DNA of 27,033 nt from JAUPVL01 sp964512085 (GCA_964512085.1 CAZEIU010000008.1:1-27033), one strand, 5' to 3'; shown: positions 1 through 6,351, counted from the first letter of the stretch. A program made the numbers and translations. The notes: a model not told the origin generated them from the sequence alone.

Positions 1-423
1 GATTCCTTACTGCTGCCTCCCGTAGGAGTCTGGGCCGTATCTCAGTCCCAGTGTGACTGGTCATCCTCTCAAACCAGCTACCGATCGTCGCCTTGGTGCG
101 CTTTTACCACACCAACTAGCTAATCGGACGCAGGCCCCTCCCGAAGCGATAAATCTTTAATCCATACGAGATGGATATTATGGGGTATTAGACCACCTTT
201 CGGCGGCTTATCCCCCACTTCGGGGCAGGTTCCAACGTGTTACTCACCCGTCCGCCACTAATAATTTAGCCACTTAGATCTTAGTTGCTGGAAGTTAGAA
301 GACTTATTACTAAGCTACTAAATTCCAATATCTAAAGTCTAAATACTAAAAAATTCGTTCGACTTGCATGTATTAGGCATACCGCCAGCGTTAATCCTGA
401 GCCAGGATCAAACTCTCCAAAAA
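1..423 (-). rRNA. rrs: 16S ribosomal RNA, 5' part (truncated by window edge)
   Basis: The minus strand carries universal 16S landmarks. The 27F site (AGAGTTTGATCCTGGCTCAG) starts at 416, and the 338-357 site (ACTCCTACGGGAGGCAGCAG) lies at 29-10. The 5' end is set at about 423 by counting back from E. coli position 8. The window therefore holds roughly E. coli positions 1-366. The distance between the two landmarks is 387 nt against about 330 in E. coli. The excess is almost all in V1 (helix 6), where about 97 nt replace about 33. The variable regions look CPR/Saccharibacteria-like, but no alignment was done. The mature 3' part lies left of the window. Confidence 0.97.
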
Positions 424-695
424 ATGAAAGGAAACCTTTCATCAAAAACTGTTTTAAAAAACAGTCAAAAAGAGTTCGAAACTGAACTTTTGGTTCGTTA
501 TCGTTCTCAAAGAAATTTACAAGGTCGCCCTTGTAAATAAAATTTATTTACATTCTTGACTGACACATTCAACATATCAATTTACAATTGACGTTTACAA
601 ACCAAAAAAATAGACCAGAATCAACTACCTACATGTGTCATTTAATAAGTAGAGCTTCTTGTTGGTTTTATTTTTTTAGATCAACTATCAATCTA
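424..695 (-). promoter_or_regulatory. 16S rRNA leader with serial hairpins
   Basis: This is the transcribed spacer between the rRNA promoter and 16S. It contains several good stem-loops: TTTACAAGG/CCTTGTAAA with a 4-nt loop (516-537), ACTGTTTT/AAAACAGT, and ATGAAAGG/CCTTTCAT (424-442). On the transcribed strand the last two are each followed by a T-run, so they look like intrinsic terminators just before the mature 16S end. A TTCTTTGAGAACG segment (about 513-501) resembles the boxA/processing region of other bacterial rRNA leaders. Likely roles are RNase III-type processing and antitermination; the role is inferred. Confidence 0.6.
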
Positions 696-701
696 AAAGT
701 A

Positions 702-731
702 ATTGTACCTTAAAAACAGCTTAGAAGTCAA
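702..731 (-). promoter_or_regulatory. rRNA operon promoter
   Basis: -35 TTGACT (731-726), an 18-bp spacer and -10 TACAAT (707-702) on the minus strand. This is close to the sigma70 consensus. It sits just past the stop of the 107-residue gene and points into the 16S leader. Predicted start is about 695. Confidence 0.8.
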
Positions 732-752
732 CAGCTTTATTGTTGCAGCTTT

Positions 753-1076
753 TTAGCTAAGATATTTGGCTAGTGAGCGCTTGCTTAGGTTGCCCGCATT
801 GAGGCTAATGTGTTGGCCATCGCCGGCACGCACGCAGACAATTTTTTTGCGTGCTTCAAGATCGAGCTTAACAGCACTTACATACCAGCTTATAGAGCCT
901 TCAAAAGTATCTACTAGTTGAGTGCGCACGTCTTCTATTAGTTTGATAAAGCTAACTTCTTTGTGAGTGCCAAGCACACGAATTATCGCTTTTTTTATTT
1001 GTGAGTACTTTGTTTTTTCGACAGTTTCGCTCAACTGTTCGTCAAAGGGGTGGGTCGTGGTAATATATGCGGACAT
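753..1076 (-). CDS. Hypothetical protein, possible winged-helix domain
   Basis: 107 residues, not firmly recognised. The core (about 23-95) reads like a small winged-helix fold: a helix (SQIKKAIIRVLG), a second helix (FIKLIEDVRTQL), then GSISWYVSAVKLDLEARKKI as a recognition helix, and a short wing. The YVxxVKLDLEAR stretch recalls DUF6958-type proteins, from memory only. A DNA- or RNA-binding role is possible but unproven. The ATG follows AGAGGAG at good spacing, and a TATAAT -10 lies at 1107-1102. It ends just before the rRNA promoter, so read-through into the rRNA operon is conceivable. Confidence 0.75.
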   Translation of the reverse strand: MSAYITTTHPFDEQLSETVEKTKYSQIKKAIIRVLGTHKEVSFIKLIEDVRTQLVDTFEGSISWYVSAVKLDLEARKKIVCVRAGDGQHISLNAGNLSKRSLAKYLS

Positions 1077-1278
1077 CTAAAACTCCTCTTTTAGTAAGTC
1101 TATTATACCTGATTTTTCGCCCAATAGATAGGACATATCTTACTTTATAAGTGTAAAAGTAAGCTTATTTAAGAAAATTTCATTTCCAATTTCTTCAAAA
1201 GAAGAATACGTTAAGTAAAAAATTATAGCCAATTCTTCATAAATATTATTGCCTTACCCTAACCGGAAAGGTTTTTTA

Positions 1279-1307
1279 TTGACAAATTGTTATTAATAAT
1301 GTAAAGT
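1279..1307 (+). promoter_or_regulatory. Promoter of the 111-residue membrane gene
   Basis: TTGACA (1279-1284), a 17-bp spacer and TAAAGT (1302-1307). The predicted start is next to an ATTGCACCT leader element (1316-1324) shared with other genes here. The rest of the divergent 1077-1341 gap holds only the TATAAT of the leftward gene and AT-rich sequence; I see no gene in it. Confidence 0.75.
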
Positions 1308-1341
1308 ATCATATATTGCACCTCAAACAGAAAGGTCTTGC

Positions 1342-1677
1342 ATGGAATACTTAGTAGAACATCCGTGGCTATGGGTACTAGTGAGTATTACCATTATTAT
1401 TGCTGGATTAGTATACATACGACGTGATATCAAGAACAACTCTTGGGGCGCGGTAGCAGACCAATCAGAATATAGCGGTAAAGTTTTTTATCTAATTTTC
1501 TTTGCAATCTTGTGGCCATTTGCGATCATTGTTGGTATTTTGTTTGCAACATTCTTTGTTGGATACCTAGTAATTAAATTTATTACTTGGCTAATAACCC
1601 CCAGGGACCTTAAAGACAATTTTTGGCACAAATCCAATTACAATGAAGATTATGGAGGAGAAGAAGAATACGAATAA
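1342..1677 (+). CDS. Small membrane protein
   Basis: 111 residues, not recognised. It has an N-terminal membrane segment (about 9-25, WLWVLVSITIIIAGLVYI) and a long hydrophobic stretch (about 48-85) that can form two more. The C-terminal tail is acidic (EDYGGEEEYE). The ATG follows AAAGG at 8-nt spacing. It has its own promoter upstream and its own terminator 10 bp downstream, so it is a single-gene transcript. It is one of a run of small membrane proteins between 1342 and 3737. Confidence 0.8.
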   Translation: MEYLVEHPWLWVLVSITIIIAGLVYIRRDIKNNSWGAVADQSEYSGKVFYLIFFAILWPFAIIVGILFATFFVGYLVIKFITWLITPRDLKDNFWHKSNYNEDYGGEEEYE

Positions 1678-1687
1678 TTAAGATTTA

Positions 1688-1715
1688 ATCCCTCGCTGGC
1701 AAGTGTGGGATTTTT
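1688..1715 (+). terminator. Intrinsic terminator
   Basis: ATCCC/GGGAT stem extended by CGCT/AGTG pairing, then TTTTT. It ends the gene at 1342-1677. Confidence 0.8.
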
Positions 1716-1718
1716 ATA

Positions 1719-1747
1719 TTGACCCACGTATATTTTTATATTAATAT
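1719..1747 (+). promoter_or_regulatory. Promoter of the 104-residue gene
   Basis: TTGACC (1719-1724), a 17-bp spacer and TAATAT (1742-1747). The leader begins with ATTGCACCT (1761-1769), the same 9-mer seen upstream of the gene at 1342. Confidence 0.75.
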
Positions 1748-1786
1748 TTAGCCACAAGGCATTGCACCTTAGCACAGGGGGGTAAT

Positions 1787-2101
1787 ATGAATCTCGCACC
1801 ATACTGGCAAAATCTCGACTCTACTTATATAAATATGTTTTTTGAGTTTTTGTCGTCAGTAGTTGCATTTGTGGTTTTTGTCTTTGTGGTAATTGCCATT
1901 GTCAACTATTTTCACAAACACAACATTGCTCAGACTATTAAGCACAATTATTCATTCAATAGCTTGGGTGATAATGGAGATATAGAATATGTGCGGGTTT
2001 TGACACCCGAACTTATGCCAGAAGAAGAGCTCTCTCTAGAAGACAGGGCTGCACTTCACGAGCTAAGGCAAGATATTGCTCGTTTTGAAACCTCTAATTA
2101 G
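1787..2101 (+). CDS. Single-pass membrane protein with acidic tail
   Basis: 104 residues, not recognised. One hydrophobic segment (about 17-42, VVAFVVFVFVVIAIV) is followed by a soluble tail. The tail has an acidic helical stretch (EEELSLEDRAALHELRQDIARF) likely to lie in the cytoplasm and possibly to bind a partner. The ATG follows a strong AGGGGGG Shine-Dalgarno. It is a single-gene unit with its own promoter and terminator. Confidence 0.8.
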   Translation: MNLAPYWQNLDSTYINMFFEFLSSVVAFVVFVFVVIAIVNYFHKHNIAQTIKHNYSFNSLGDNGDIEYVRVLTPELMPEEELSLEDRAALHELRQDIARFETSN

Positions 2102-2112
2102 ATACCAATACT

Positions 2113-2137
2113 CTCTCACCTAGCGGTGGGAGTTTTT
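2113..2137 (+). terminator. Intrinsic terminator
   Basis: CTCTCACC/GGTGGGAG stem (one G-U pair) with a TAGC loop and TTTTT. It ends the gene at 1787-2101. Confidence 0.85.
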
Positions 2138-2154
2138 ATTTTATTTCAGACTTA

Positions 2155-2430
2155 TTATTTGAGATATAAATGCATTAGTTTAGAACCAACTACTATAACA
2201 AATACGAGTAGGCCAATGGCTCTACGAAAATAGTTGACGCCGTAGACTATCTCAAGCCCTGCCCACACCACAATGCCAATAAACGACAGCCATTCAAATA
2301 TTGCATGGTATGGTTCTCTAGCTACAAGTCGGCTCAGTACCAAAAAAACGCCCCATGCTATAAGCGGTACATTTGGCCACTGAAACAACACCACTTGTCC
2401 GTTTTTGTCTTTAAAAATCTTATCTTTCAT
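2155..2430 (-). CDS. Small membrane protein, probable leaderless start
   Basis: 91 residues from the chosen ATG (MKDKIF). The frame could extend six codons further to an ATG at 2448. There are three hydrophobic segments (about 21-35, 48-65 and 72-88 from MKDKIF). There is no Shine-Dalgarno. Instead a TACAAT -10 lies 8 bp before the ATG, so the transcript should start at or next to the start codon. Function unknown. It converges with the gene at 1787. Confidence 0.7.
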   Translation of the reverse strand: MKDKIFKDKNGQVVLFQWPNVPLIAWGVFLVLSRLVAREPYHAIFEWLSFIGIVVWAGLEIVYGVNYFRRAIGLLVFVIVVGSKLMHLYLK

Positions 2431-2515
2431 TATTAAGTATTGTAGCATCTATCAAGACAACTCTTTGCTACAAGAGTATAATAGGGAATAGTACAATTAA
2501 AAATGGAGTATTATT

Positions 2516-2716
2516 ATGAATCTCTTTCAAGCATTTTATTGGGTAATAGCCGGACTTATTTGGATAGCAATTGCTTTTTGGCCAGCTAGAGTTGCCGGGC
2601 GCAAAGGCCACAGCTTTATTGGCTACTTTATATTCAGCCTATTTTTCTTTCCGCTAGCAATAATTGTAGCCTACGTAGTTAAGGACCGTAGCAACGTTGT
2701 CACAACTTCGGTATAA
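2516..2716 (+). CDS. Small two-helix membrane protein
   Basis: 66 residues with two membrane segments (about 5-25 and 33-54) joined by a basic loop (ARVAGRKGHS), ending in a short polar tail. Not recognised. The ATG follows GGAG at 8-9 nt. A TATAAT -10 is at 2478-2483 with a weak -35 (AAGACA). It runs toward the leftward gene at 2750. Confidence 0.75.
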   Translation: MNLFQAFYWVIAGLIWIAIAFWPARVAGRKGHSFIGYFIFSLFFFPLAIIVAYVVKDRSNVVTTSV

Positions 2717-2745
2717 AAAATCCTCCTAAGTTCACTTAGAAGGAT
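2715..2745 (-). terminator. Intrinsic terminator of the leftward gene pair
   Basis: ATCCT-CTAAG paired with CTTAG-AGGAT around a 4-nt loop (2720-2745). On the minus strand it is followed by six Ts (2719-2714); on the plus strand there is no T-run. It therefore ends the 2929-2750 gene. Confidence 0.8.
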
Positions 2746-2749
2746 ATTA

Positions 2750-2929
2750 TTAAACAACTTTTATACCACGGCGTTCAAGTTCGTTTTTTAAAGCCAGCTC
2801 ATAGGCTCCGCGTGTAGTTACCCAGCCGGGGGTATTCATGCTATTTCGCTTAGTCTCTTTTAGCTCTTCATCGCTCATAGCTCTAAATCGTGCCTTAAAC
2901 TCTTCGTATTTGGTTTGTCCCGAAGTCAT
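2750..2929 (-). CDS. Small soluble hypothetical protein
   Basis: 59 residues starting MTSGQTKYEEF. A nine-residue-longer frame exists, but GGAGG lies 8 nt before this ATG. It is charged and mostly helical (YEEFKARFRAMSDEELKETKR and YELALKNELERRGIKVV), with no membrane segment. It is not recognised. It follows the stop codon of the 113-residue membrane gene by one base, so the two are a coupled pair. Confidence 0.7.
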   Translation of the reverse strand: MTSGQTKYEEFKARFRAMSDEELKETKRNSMNTPGWVTTRGAYELALKNELERRGIKVV

Positions 2930-2930
2930 G

Positions 2931-3272
2931 TCAGATGCCTCCCCAAAATGTACCATGCTGTGTGATGTATTTTTTGTTATTTACGATTTCTCTGTAAAGT
3001 TTGGTCTTAAAATAAAGCTTAATGGTAATAGCAATACAGACTCCTAAAATAATCAATGCCGCTCCATACAAAACAACTACCAAATAATATGTCTCAAAAA
3101 ACTTATCTTGGTTGCTTATATACAGGCTCAATAGCACAACGCTAAATGCAATCATCACTAAAGTCATTATAAAACTAAACAAATAAAAAGCATTTAGATC
3201 AGAGTTAGACCTCTCAAAATCCCACTTGGCTTCAACCTCGGTTGGAGTTGGCCGGTACTTGGCGCCTCTCAC
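2931..3272 (-). CDS. Small membrane protein, GTG start
   Basis: 113 residues from a GTG at 3272 preceded by AAAGGGGGG. The longer frame to 3332 would run through a TATAAT -10 (3317-3312), so the GTG is preferred. There are two membrane segments (about 28-54 and 62-88) with a short outside loop and basic flanks. Not recognised. It is the first gene of a two-gene unit with the 59-residue protein. Confidence 0.75.
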   Translation of the reverse strand: MRGAKYRPTPTEVEAKWDFERSNSDLNAFYLFSFIMTLVMIAFSVVLLSLYISNQDKFFETYYLVVVLYGAALIILGVCIAITIKLYFKTKLYREIVNNKKYITQHGTFWGGI

Positions 3273-3345
3273 AATGACCCCCCTTTGGTAGGTGCGTTTA
3301 GACTGAAAGCTATTATAGGGCAAAAGAATCAATTTGGCTATAAAT

Positions 3346-3371
3346 AAAAAGCTCGAGATTAATTCTCGAGC
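3346..3371 (-). terminator. Intrinsic terminator
   Basis: Perfect GCTCGAGA/TCTCGAGC stem (3351-3371) followed on the minus strand by TTTTT. It ends the gene at 3737-3384. Confidence 0.85.
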
Positions 3372-3383
3372 AATAAATAATCG

Positions 3384-3737
3384 TTAGTCAGCCAGCCAGG
3401 GGTAGCGATTGATATAAGTCTCTTTCTTTTTATCGAGCTTAGAAAACCTCATATATTGCATAATACTTAAGAGGGTTATCAAAACTATAATAGGCATAAG
3501 TAAGACGGCTTTCATAACATCGGCCAGTAGATCTCCAGTGTCGGGGTTGGCAAGCGTGTAATTATTCGTATAGTAAGAAATTGAAAAAATAATACAAGCA
3601 ATCAAAAGACAAAGCCAACCACCAACACTAGTAAGTACTAAAATTGATAATAATTCACCGTTTCTATCTAGCTTTTTATTTAGCGCACTATAAACATCCC
3701 GCATATCATCACGTAGCTGTTGTTCGTCGTTGTCCAT
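3384..3737 (-). CDS. Small two-helix membrane protein
   Basis: 117 residues starting MDNDEQQLRDD, after GGGAGAAG. An in-frame ATG at 3779 is possible but lacks a ribosome site. A charged N-terminal helix (about 3-27) is followed by two membrane segments (about 32-54 and 74-93) and a basic C-terminus (KLDKKKETYINRYPW). Function unknown. Its promoter and the terminator of the upstream lipoprotein gene lie in the same 100 bp. Confidence 0.75.
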   Translation of the reverse strand: MDNDEQQLRDDMRDVYSALNKKLDRNGELLSILVLTSVGGWLCLLIACIIFSISYYTNNYTLANPDTGDLLADVMKAVLLMPIIVLITLLSIMQYMRFSKLDKKKETYINRYPWLAD

Positions 3738-3780
3738 TTCTTCTCCCGCTCGCCTATGTTGAGTAAAGGTACTGGGCAAT

Positions 3781-3809
3781 ATAATATAGCAATATTTTAC
3801 ATATGTCTA
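3781..3809 (-). promoter_or_regulatory. Promoter of the 117-residue gene
   Basis: TAGACA (3809-3804), a 17-bp spacer and TATTAT (3786-3781) on the minus strand, overlapping the tail of the previous terminator. Confidence 0.6.
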
Positions 3810-3812
3810 TAT

Positions 3813-3836
3813 AAAAAGCTCCGAACATGTCGGAGC
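3813..3836 (-). terminator. Intrinsic terminator of the lipoprotein gene
   Basis: Perfect GCTCCGA/TCGGAGC stem (3818-3836) and then TTTTT on the minus strand, 8 bp past the stop at 3844. Confidence 0.85.
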
Positions 3837-3843
3837 GTAATAA

Positions 3844-4536
3844 TTAACAGCCCTGTGTACTAATGGGCACTCTAAGCTGATTGGTAACAACGCGCTTGTG
3901 GTAACCAGTATCTGCCGTACCAATAGTGATGTCATAGACCAGCGTAAATTGATTATACCGAGCGCCAAGCTCGCGCAGGTTGCACTCGGTCAAGCGTTCT
4001 TGCTCGATCTCACCTCGGCCATACTGACCATTCTGAAAAATCCATCCGTCAATAAGCGTCTCTGAGTAGCCATCTACCGAAAACTCCTCTTCGTATGGAA
4101 ACTCACGGGTAATCAAGAACCCCGGCTGATCACCCGAATGTAGATAATCATCCATCGAATCTTGCTTAAGACCATCAATCTCGGCTTGAGTGGCCTGAAT
4201 GTTTACATCGGCATGCATGTGCTCTACAAATACCTGTACCGTCTCAGGAGCTCGCACCAGTTCAACACGAATCTTTAGTGTCTTACTATCAGTAATACGC
4301 CACGAATCGATGTTGTAATCGGTAGAGTAAACCATGCGCAGTTCAATTGGAGCAGAGGTACCACTATCTAGAGTGGTGTTGATAGCAAAGTTACCACCAT
4401 CGAGATCGTTGTTGAGTACTCCAATATTCTGCTCGTGCTCGGTATCTGCCGACTGCTCGGGGCCCGATGAGCAAGCCGAAACCAAAAACGCAATACAAAG
4501 TAGTAGTGCAATAACAGAAGGTGCTCTTTTGTTCAC
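3844..4536 (-). CDS. Secreted lipoprotein, unknown function
   Basis: 230 residues with a clear type II signal peptide: basic start (MNKRAP), hydrophobic core and lipobox LVSAC, so Cys22 should be lipidated and the protein anchored outside the membrane. The mature part (about 23-230) is mainly beta-like and acidic. Two further cysteines (in TECN and at the C-terminal QGC) could form a disulfide, which fits with the VKOR gene in this window. Translation starts at a GTG preceded by AAAGG. It has its own promoter and terminator and is divergent from the 4711 gene. No family recognised. Confidence 0.85.
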   Translation of the reverse strand: MNKRAPSVIALLLCIAFLVSACSSGPEQSADTEHEQNIGVLNNDLDGGNFAINTTLDSGTSAPIELRMVYSTDYNIDSWRITDSKTLKIRVELVRAPETVQVFVEHMHADVNIQATQAEIDGLKQDSMDDYLHSGDQPGFLITREFPYEEEFSVDGYSETLIDGWIFQNGQYGRGEIEQERLTECNLRELGARYNQFTLVYDITIGTADTGYHKRVVTNQLRVPISTQGC

Positions 4537-4584
4537 TTGCGACCTTTCTGGTCGATGGTTGGTTAGTGAAGCAATGACTGCACT

Positions 4585-4613
4585 ATTTTAATATATAAGC
4601 TTTATATTGTCAA
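4585..4613 (-). promoter_or_regulatory. Lipoprotein gene promoter
   Basis: TTGACA (4613-4608), a 17-bp spacer and TAAAAT (4590-4585). It is back to back with the rightward promoter at 4644. Confidence 0.8.
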
Positions 4614-4643
4614 TATTAAGAGATACTAAGTAAATATCAGCAA

Positions 4644-4672
4644 TTGACAAAAAGATATCTTAAGAGTATAAA
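4644..4672 (+). promoter_or_regulatory. Promoter of the 101-residue gene
   Basis: TTGACA (4644-4649), a 17-bp spacer and TATAAA (4667-4672). The leader starts near an ATTGTAC element (4683-4689). Confidence 0.8.
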
Positions 4673-4710
4673 AAGTAAGTTCATTGTACATTTCGAGACA
4701 GGAGAATATT

Positions 4711-5016
4711 GTGCAAGCCAAACTCTATACTCAAACTACTTACGAGAGTGTACTCGATTGGAACCATGGCGGCGGAAGCACTACCTACAGACTTGTAGTC
4801 GATATTGGTGCTAGCAAACCGTTGGTGATTTCTTTTCAACCCAATTCAGATTTTATGCATGCTCATTGGGGCTTTGACGCAGCGGCCGAAGAAGACGCCA
4901 AGTTCATAAAAGAGATTGAGGTACCACAAGACATTCTAGATGTTGCTATTGGCTTTATTGAGGCACGTACGGCCTTTGAAGGTCAGATTGATCGACTTAA
5001 AGCTCTTGCAGAGTAA
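4711..5016 (+). CDS. Small soluble hypothetical protein
   Basis: 101 residues from GTG 4711, chosen because AGGAG lies 7 nt upstream and an upstream TTG has no ribosome site. It is soluble, with a beta-rich first half (KLYTQTTYESVLDW, TYRLVVDIGASKPLVISF) and a helical second half ending EGQIDRLKALAE. Not recognised. It is a single-gene unit with a good promoter and a perfect terminator. It converges with the DUF1905 gene, whose stop lies in this terminator. Confidence 0.75.
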   Translation: MQAKLYTQTTYESVLDWNHGGGSTTYRLVVDIGASKPLVISFQPNSDFMHAHWGFDAAAEEDAKFIKEIEVPQDILDVAIGFIEARTAFEGQIDRLKALAE

Positions 5017-5024
5017 GTATATTA

Positions 5025-5046
5025 CCCACAATTATTGTGGGTTTTT
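5025..5046 (+). terminator. Intrinsic terminator
   Basis: CCCACAA/TTGTGGG with a 3-nt loop, then TTTTT. It overlaps the stop codon of the opposite gene. Confidence 0.85.
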
Positions 5047-5335
5047 ATTTTCTTATACTTAGTTCCACAGCTACAATACTACCGTCATTTATATTCTCAG
5101 CCTTTCGTACACTGGCCTTAAGCGACAACATATAGCATCCTTTTTTGGTGTCTGGAAAAATCGAGGTTTGCCACTTGGTTTGGCCTACTCTCACTTCTAC
5201 CGGCAAAGAGCCAAAACCAGCTTTTAAATCACCAAACTCAAAGTCTATTTGCTCGGTTAGTTCTTTGGGCAAGTTTACAAAATACCACGCCGCCTCACCT
5301 GAGTATACCAATACCTTAGCTTTAAATTTATACAT
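5045..5335 (-). CDS. DUF1905 domain protein
   Basis: 96 residues spanning a complete DUF1905 domain: F-A-K-V opening strand, GEAAWYFVNLP, then a loop with VEVRVGQTKWQTSIFPDTKKGCYMLSL and VRKAENINDGSIVAVEL. The family is a small beta-barrel-like fold of unknown biochemical role. The start has no good Shine-Dalgarno but lies 6 bp past the previous stop, suggesting translational coupling to the 82-residue membrane-anchored gene upstream. Confidence 0.8.
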   Translation of the reverse strand: MYKFKAKVLVYSGEAAWYFVNLPKELTEQIDFEFGDLKAGFGSLPVEVRVGQTKWQTSIFPDTKKGCYMLSLKASVRKAENINDGSIVAVELSIRK

Positions 5336-5341
5336 ACTTTG

Positions 5342-5590
5342 TTATTTTATTTTTTCAATACACCAATTATTAGCTTTGGCCTTAGCTACAAACTCGGTCT
5401 CGCCCGTTTTTCTTACTTTTACAGTCTTGGTGTCTATGTCGCTAGCCGTGGATCTAAAATCCCCATAACAAACGTTGCTTTTGTCTATAGTATAAACCGA
5501 ATAATTGCTGTCATTAAAATAAAAGTATATGCCGTATGCAATAGCAACTACCCCAATGCTCAGTATTATAGCTAGAATTAGTTTTTTCAT
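5342..5590 (-). CDS. Membrane-anchored small protein, leaderless
   Basis: 82 residues starting MKKLILAIILSIGVV. The longer open frame upstream runs through hairpins and is rejected. One N-terminal membrane or signal segment (about 3-24) is followed by an outside domain of about 58 residues with two cysteines (NVCYGDF and NNWCIEKIK), a possible disulfide pair. A TATAAT (5603-5598) lies 7 bp before the ATG and there is no Shine-Dalgarno, so the mRNA probably starts on the ATG. First gene of a pair with DUF1905. Function unknown. Confidence 0.7.
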   Translation of the reverse strand: MKKLILAIILSIGVVAIAYGIYFYFNDSNYSVYTIDKSNVCYGDFRSTASDIDTKTVKVRKTGETEFVAKAKANNWCIEKIK

Positions 5591-5636
5591 AATACTTATT
5601 ATACTATTTTTAATTTGTCGGGTAGAAAAGGACAGC

Positions 5637-5770
5637 GCCTGGGCTACGTCCAGGCTAACCTGCAATTTAGCAGAGCTAAATTTCGCAGGTTCAAGACAAT
5701 CATCCAATTAAAAACACCCACATTCGTGGGTATCTTTAATTGGTCGGGGTGACAGGACTTGAACCTGCGA
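5637..5770. repeat. Nested inverted repeats next to tRNA-Pro
   Basis: Between the leaderless gene and tRNA-Pro lie GCCTGG/CCAGGC (5637-5655) and AACCTGC/GCAGGTT with AT-rich inner pairing (5657-5691). A 13-bp arm, TCGCAGGTTCAAG (5683-5695), is repeated inverted inside the tRNA T-arm (5758-5770). Between these arms are CCAATTAAA/TTTAATTGG (5704-5743) and the terminator stem. The whole is a nested palindrome. No gene is seen in 5604-5710. Confidence 0.7.
5711..5731 (-). terminator. tRNA-Pro terminator
   Basis: ACCCAC/GTGGGT with a 4-nt loop, followed by GTTTTT on the minus strand, 9 bp after the CCA end. Confidence 0.85.
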
Positions 5771-5817
5771 CCTTACGGCCCCCAGCCGCACGCGCTAGCC
5801 AACTGCGCCACACCCCG
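5741..5817 (-). tRNA. tRNA-Pro (anticodon GGG)
   Basis: A full cloverleaf on the minus strand: acceptor CGGGGTG/CACCCCG, discriminator A and encoded CCA. The D-arm is GCGC/GCGC, the anticodon stem TGCGG/CCGTA with loop CTGGGGG (anticodon GGG), and the T-arm GCAGG/CCTGT with TTCAAGT. The 5' CGG start is typical of bacterial tRNA-Pro. It is a single-gene transcript with its own promoter and terminator. Confidence 0.96.
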
Positions 5818-5855
5818 ACGTCAGAATAATGCTTGTACCATCGCAATACTTTTTT

Positions 5856-5861
5856 ATTATA
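5856..5861 (-). promoter_or_regulatory. -10 element of tRNA-Pro
   Basis: Perfect TATAAT on the minus strand, 38 bp before the mature tRNA end. The -35 is weak. Confidence 0.55.
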
Positions 5862-5900
5862 CCAATCAAAACGCTTCATTCACACAACCTGTAAAATACA

Positions 5901-5929
5901 TTGACTTACAGTGCATTTTTTGGTATTAT
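5901..5929 (+). promoter_or_regulatory. Promoter of the 98-residue membrane gene
   Basis: TTGACT (5901-5906), a 17-bp spacer and TATTAT (5924-5929). Divergent from tRNA-Pro. Confidence 0.75.
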
Positions 5930-5974
5930 ATTGCGAGCACTTTCCAAACGCAAAGCACAGAGAGGTCGTACAAA

Positions 5975-6271
5975 ATGAACCAGCGATATAAAGACTATGT
6001 GACAGTGATATCTTCTATTGCAAGTCTTTCTGGGCTTACCTCGGCAGTTCAAATGACCGCTTACTGGTTTGTATTTGAGCCGTCAGCTAGTAGCCACTTT
6101 GTAACTGGTGTATTAGCACTGTTATCGGCAATTGCTTATGCCACTACAACTACCGCAATCTATTCTGGTAATAGGATGGGTGTAAAACTAAACTACAAGG
6201 TTGCTCCTTTGCTCGCCATACTGTGGACCTTAGTAAGTATTACCGAATTTTTCAATGCAACATTCGGTTGA
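5975..6271 (+). CDS. Small membrane protein
   Basis: 98 residues from ATG 5975, which follows AGAGAGG. The open frame extends left through the promoter and tRNA and is not used. Three membrane segments are likely (about 9-33, 41-62 and 76-95). Not recognised. It is a single-gene unit with its own promoter and a long-stem terminator. Confidence 0.75.
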   Translation: MNQRYKDYVTVISSIASLSGLTSAVQMTAYWFVFEPSASSHFVTGVLALLSAIAYATTTTAIYSGNRMGVKLNYKVAPLLAILWTLVSITEFFNATFG

Positions 6272-6292
6272 GTATAGTTGAGTGTGTATTAT

Positions 6293-6351
6293 GGGTATCT
6301 TGGTCACAAAAACATTTCATATGTTTTTGACACAAGGTACCCTATTTTTTT
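6293..6351 (+). terminator. Long-stem intrinsic terminator
   Basis: GGGTA...TACCC outer stem with inner CAAAAACAT/ATGTTTTTG pairing (6293-6342), then seven Ts. The T-run overlaps the stop of the leftward DUF2130 gene. Confidence 0.8.

Noticed and set aside
2720..2745. Terminator for the plus-strand gene at 2516
   Set aside because: No T-run on the plus strand; the T-run is on the minus strand.
5630..5700. Second tRNA or tRNA pseudogene
   Set aside because: A T-arm-like 13-mer is present but no T-stem partner, anticodon arm or acceptor stem forms.
5591..5707. Extension of the 82-residue gene to 5707
   Set aside because: It crosses hairpins and the -10 box; the protein from 5590 has a normal signal-anchor start.
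5759..5974. Extension of the 98-residue gene leftward
   Set aside because: It runs through tRNA-Pro and the promoter; ATG 5975 has a ribosome site.
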